The notes beneath the pieces are model-generated. The model did no database searches. It was given only the letters and a program-made list of their open reading frames with translations, and was not told where the DNA came from. Made by a program: the position numbers and the translations under genes. Of a DNA stretch of 7,905 nt, positions 7,101 through 7,905 are shown piece by piece (position 1 is the stretch's first letter; every line of letters begins with the position of its first letter). Location: the NCBI GenBank assembly GCA_044449065.1, contig JBIOHP010000055.1:1-7905 (forward strand). The letters run 5' to 3'. Origin of the DNA: JBIOHP01 sp044449065 (GTDB lineage: Bacteria; Bacteroidota; Ignavibacteria; UBA10030; SZUA-254).

Positions 7101-7905
7101 GAATGTCGCACGGATTGAGTGGTCGCTTACAACTCCCGTGAACGTATATTGTGTATCACTTGTGATCTTTACTCCATCGACAATCAAACTATCAACATGA
7201 TAACCACTATTTGGCATTATACTAAAATGCTGGTTCCCTCCGTAATTTACTATTGCCGATGGCGTCGGGCTAATGGTACCATGCGCACCGGCACTTGATG
7301 TAATAGAATAAGTATTGATTGCGAAGGTCGCACGAATAGTATGATTGCTTATTACGCCGCTAAACGTATATTGCGTATCAGTGGTGATCTTTACACCATC
7401 GACGATCAGACTATCGACGTGATATCCCATATTCGGCGTGATGCTAAAATGCTGACTGCCGCCTAAACTTACAAATATGCTCGGCGTCGGAAATATCGTT
7501 CCATTTTCACCCGCCGATGATGTGATTGTATAAGCATTTGGAGCAAAGGTTGCACGGATGGTATGATTGCTTACTATTCCGCTGAATGTATATTGAGTAT
7601 CCGAGGTGATATTCACTCCATCAATGATCAAACTATCGACATGATAGCCGGTATTCGGTATAATGCTGAAATGCTGGCTACCGCCGTAATTTACCGTTGT
7701 TGAGGGTGTAGGCGATATAGTTCCATTTGCTCCTGCCGATGAATTGATTGTATATGTATTAATCGCAAACGTCGCTCGTATCGTGTGTGTGCTGACTACT
7801 CCGCTAAACGTATATTGGGTGTCAGACGTGATTTTCACTCCATCAATGATCAAACTATCAACGTGATAACCGGTATTCGATACGATACTGAAGTGCTGGG
7901 ATCCA
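4194..7905 (-). CDS. Large secreted repeat protein with T9SS C-terminal sorting domain (5'-partial)
   Basis: The reading frame is open to the window edge, so the true start and any signal peptide lie beyond it. The TTG near 7853 is an internal leucine, not a start. The 1236 visible residues comprise tandem ~74-residue InlB-like beta repeats (5541-7905), a middle region of about 352 residues that I do not recognise (4485-5540), and a type A T9SS sorting domain (4197-4484). Proteins of this design enter the periplasm by Sec and cross the outer membrane by T9SS. They are usually released or anchored after the sorting domain is removed. Repeat stalks of this sort are common in adhesins and other surface proteins, so a surface or extracellular role is likely. 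No catalytic motif is evident. The gene stands alone, with its own terminator at 4136-4168. Export is confident; function is unknown. Confidence 0.93.
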   Translation of the reverse strand, partial: GSQHFSIVSNTGYHVDSLIIDGVKITSDTQYTFSGVVSTHTIRATFAINTYTINSSAGANGTISPTPSTTVNYGGSQHFSIIPNTGYHVDSLIIDGVNITSDTQYTFSGIVSNHTIRATFAPNAYTITSSAGENGTIFPTPSIFVSLGGSQHFSITPNMGYHVDSLIVDGVKITTDTQYTFSGVISNHTIRATFAINTYSITSSAGAHGTISPTPSAIVNYGGNQHFSIMPNSGYHVDSLIVDGVKITSDTQYTFTGVVSDHSIRATFASDAFTITSSAGSNGTISPTPTATVNYGGSQHFSVTPNTGYHVDSLIIDGIKIASDTQYTFSGVASNHTIRATFTINTFVIKVNAGLHGTVSPPDSVIINYATDTTFTITPDLGYHISDVLVDGFSRGPISSFRFTSVTSNHSISAVFAIDIFTINAATIDSGTISPAGISTLNYGDSLRYTITSKTGYHIADVLVDNHSLGAISSYLFTNVTANHTITAIFSNKYLIVAGSDTNGTISPKDSVYAIQGTDQNFIVSPKTGYHIFDVSVDLVSQGNISSYTFVDVQTNHTIFARFAIDTFTILSTYGTHGAIKDSGIVRVTYGSNKTFTLLPENGYHTVNLLVDSVALPGSLPSSYQFTNIVKNHTIHADFDINKYTIIAKAGLHGTISPVDTVTLNYGSNQTYTITPNTGYHIDSVIVDGTNQGRTATFAFTSVIANHTIRAAFAVNTYTIRADSVSGAGVIHKSPDQPFYSYGSIVTLTAFPDTGWQFDHWAGDTTSTDSILSLTVVQDRFVYAIFKVQPLYLTSFRTGSYESWSTAKDQKDAFNAIKRVNDKIDFKFTLEVSFQSDGKNLTLVFSGPSTGYLYLRGTTIALDSFQNVKTKIFTFNPALNPGTDAIDVIGRFSKGKGLLIKYAWGKNKQNIVNVWGVGYPKPGLPMPNLHNVGEELFPVGARGGVVPVFTHGLLVGLADSKNSVLMPTYNDVKKSLLAGRGGYHATGDACLSFRRQARNYPPTTTQNNMFANALVLKMNIAASIEGKTPNGFGELTYSDPDNPSDPLNGRQVSAISLIADTALSCGSLKSATVTNAQINAVLKKLNNAFDSIVIDTTSFGVQTIMTGTRPLVDCKYLKRTIGAIPMNLSYSTEYYIPLPNEFRLYQNFPNPFNPTTTIEFNLPYSSIVTLKIYNILGQEVASLLNHEQMDNGTQTLDFDGSNIASGVYFYRLIAQGQDDEGNPVQFVKSNKMVLIK
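4197..4484 (-). other. T9SS type A sorting domain (C-terminal ~96 residues)
   Basis: This segment holds the classic opening FRLYQNFPNPFNPTTTIEF, followed by NLP, a beta strand with VTLKIYNILGQEVASLL, then SGVYFYRLIAQG and the terminal KMVLIK. This is the pattern of the Por secretion-system C-terminal domain (TIGR04183 type), found in Bacteroidota and relatives. It directs the mature protein to the type IX translocon and is normally cleaved on export. Confidence 0.95.
4485..5540 (-). other. Unrecognised ~352-residue region between repeats and sorting domain
   Basis: I do not recognise this part. The first third looks beta-rich and hydrophobic-alternating (TLEVSFQSDGKNLTLVFSG; TKIFTFNP; KGLLIKYAWG), like an immunoglobulin-like or carbohydrate-binding sandwich. 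The middle holds a glycine/proline-rich stretch (GVGYPKPGLPMPNLHNVGEE, then GARGGVVPVFTHG). The last part looks helical (NNMFANALVLKMNIAASIEG; NAQINAVLKKLNNAFDSIV). The only three cysteines in the visible protein are here, encoded at 4935-4937, 4710-4712 and 4563-4565. It could be the functional head of the protein. Secondary-structure remarks are by eye. Confidence 0.5.
5541..5744 (-). repeat. Divergent InlB-like repeat of the GWxFxxW type
   Basis: The last unit of the array, 68 residues, differs from the others. In place of GYHVDSLIVDG it has DTGWQFDHWAGD, the canonical form of the divergent InlB B-repeat (PF18998-like) family, followed by a beta strand ending FVYAIFKV. It probably caps the repeat stalk next to the unrecognised region. 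Confidence 0.75.
5745..6857 (-). repeat. Five diverged copies of the ~74-residue beta repeat
   Basis: Units run 6636-6857, 6417-6635, 6195-6416, 5967-6194 and 5745-5966 (74, 73, 74, 76 and 74 residues). All keep G-x-I-S-P near the start, TGYH or a close variant in the middle, a VD pair, and NHTI/NHSI followed by a hydrophobic strand ending in F. Between these anchors the sequences have drifted far from one another and from the N-terminal set, with small length changes in the middle loop. Confidence 0.9.
6858..7905 (-). repeat. Four and a part near-uniform copies of the 222 bp / 74-residue repeat
   Basis: Complete units lie at 7524-7745, 7302-7523, 7080-7301 and 6858-7079, with a partial unit at 7746-7905 cut by the window edge. 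Each is exactly 74 codons: TSSAGxNGTISPTP, NYGGSQHFSI, NTGYHVDSLIIDGVKITSDT, QYTFSGVVSNHTIRATFA. Protein identity between units is very high, while the DNA differs at many third codon positions. The array continues beyond the window. Confidence 0.95.

Noticed and set aside
7851..7853. TTG at 7853 as the start codon of the large protein
   Set aside because: The frame continues upstream to the window edge, and the extra codons read as another copy of the repeat (SQHFS, NTGYHVDS), so the TTG is an internal leucine.
5745..7905. Regular repeats considered as a CRISPR or other non-coding array
   Set aside because: The period is 222 bp (74 codons), the frame stays open throughout, and differences fall mainly at third codon positions. 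These are protein repeats, with no short repeat-spacer pattern.

Overview
The window is AT-rich bacterial DNA with every supported gene on the minus strand, so transcription runs from high to low coordinates. The C-terminus of the large protein at 4194-7905 is a type IX secretion (T9SS) type A sorting domain. Its LYQNFPNPFNPTTTIEFNLP-type motif is typical of the Bacteroidota/Chlorobi/Ignavibacteria group. Recognisable Shine-Dalgarno sites are scarce, and one promoter candidate fits the Bacteroidota pattern. I infer a member of that group, perhaps an Ignavibacteria-like lineage; the genus cannot be read from this sequence.

Layout in transcription order. (1) 7905-4194: the 3' part of a very large secreted protein, open at the window edge. 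It has ten complete and one partial ~74-residue InlB-like beta repeats (the last of divergent type), then about 350 residues of unrecognised sequence, then the T9SS sorting domain. (2) 4193-4058: a gap with a good rho-independent terminator for gene 1 and a plausible promoter for the next run. (3) 4057-3075: a YgfZ/GcvT-like folate-binding protein, complete in content but split by a one-base deletion near 3316/3317. (4) 3034-2294: a short-chain dehydrogenase with a pteridine-reductase-like TGGGRRLG cofactor motif. (5) 2290-1454: a LOG-family nucleotide phosphoribohydrolase, 3 bp after the SDR. (6) 1453-1348: a 106 bp gap with a weak promoter candidate. (7) 1347-568: an enoyl-CoA hydratase-family protein. 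(8) 574-32: adenine phosphoribosyltransferase, overlapping gene 7.

Genes 3-5 look like one transcription unit and genes 7-8 another, or all five like one long operon. Two functional links can be inferred. YgfZ and a pterin-reductase-like SDR both point to tetrahydrofolate chemistry. LOG, which releases a base from a nucleoside monophosphate, and Apt, which rebuilds AMP from adenine, point to adenine turnover. The crotonase is the odd one out.

No defence system, mobile element, CRISPR array, tRNA or rRNA was found. The least explained parts are the unrecognised middle region of the secreted protein, its repeat array (near-uniform N-terminally, divergent C-terminally), and the broken frame in the ygfZ-like gene.
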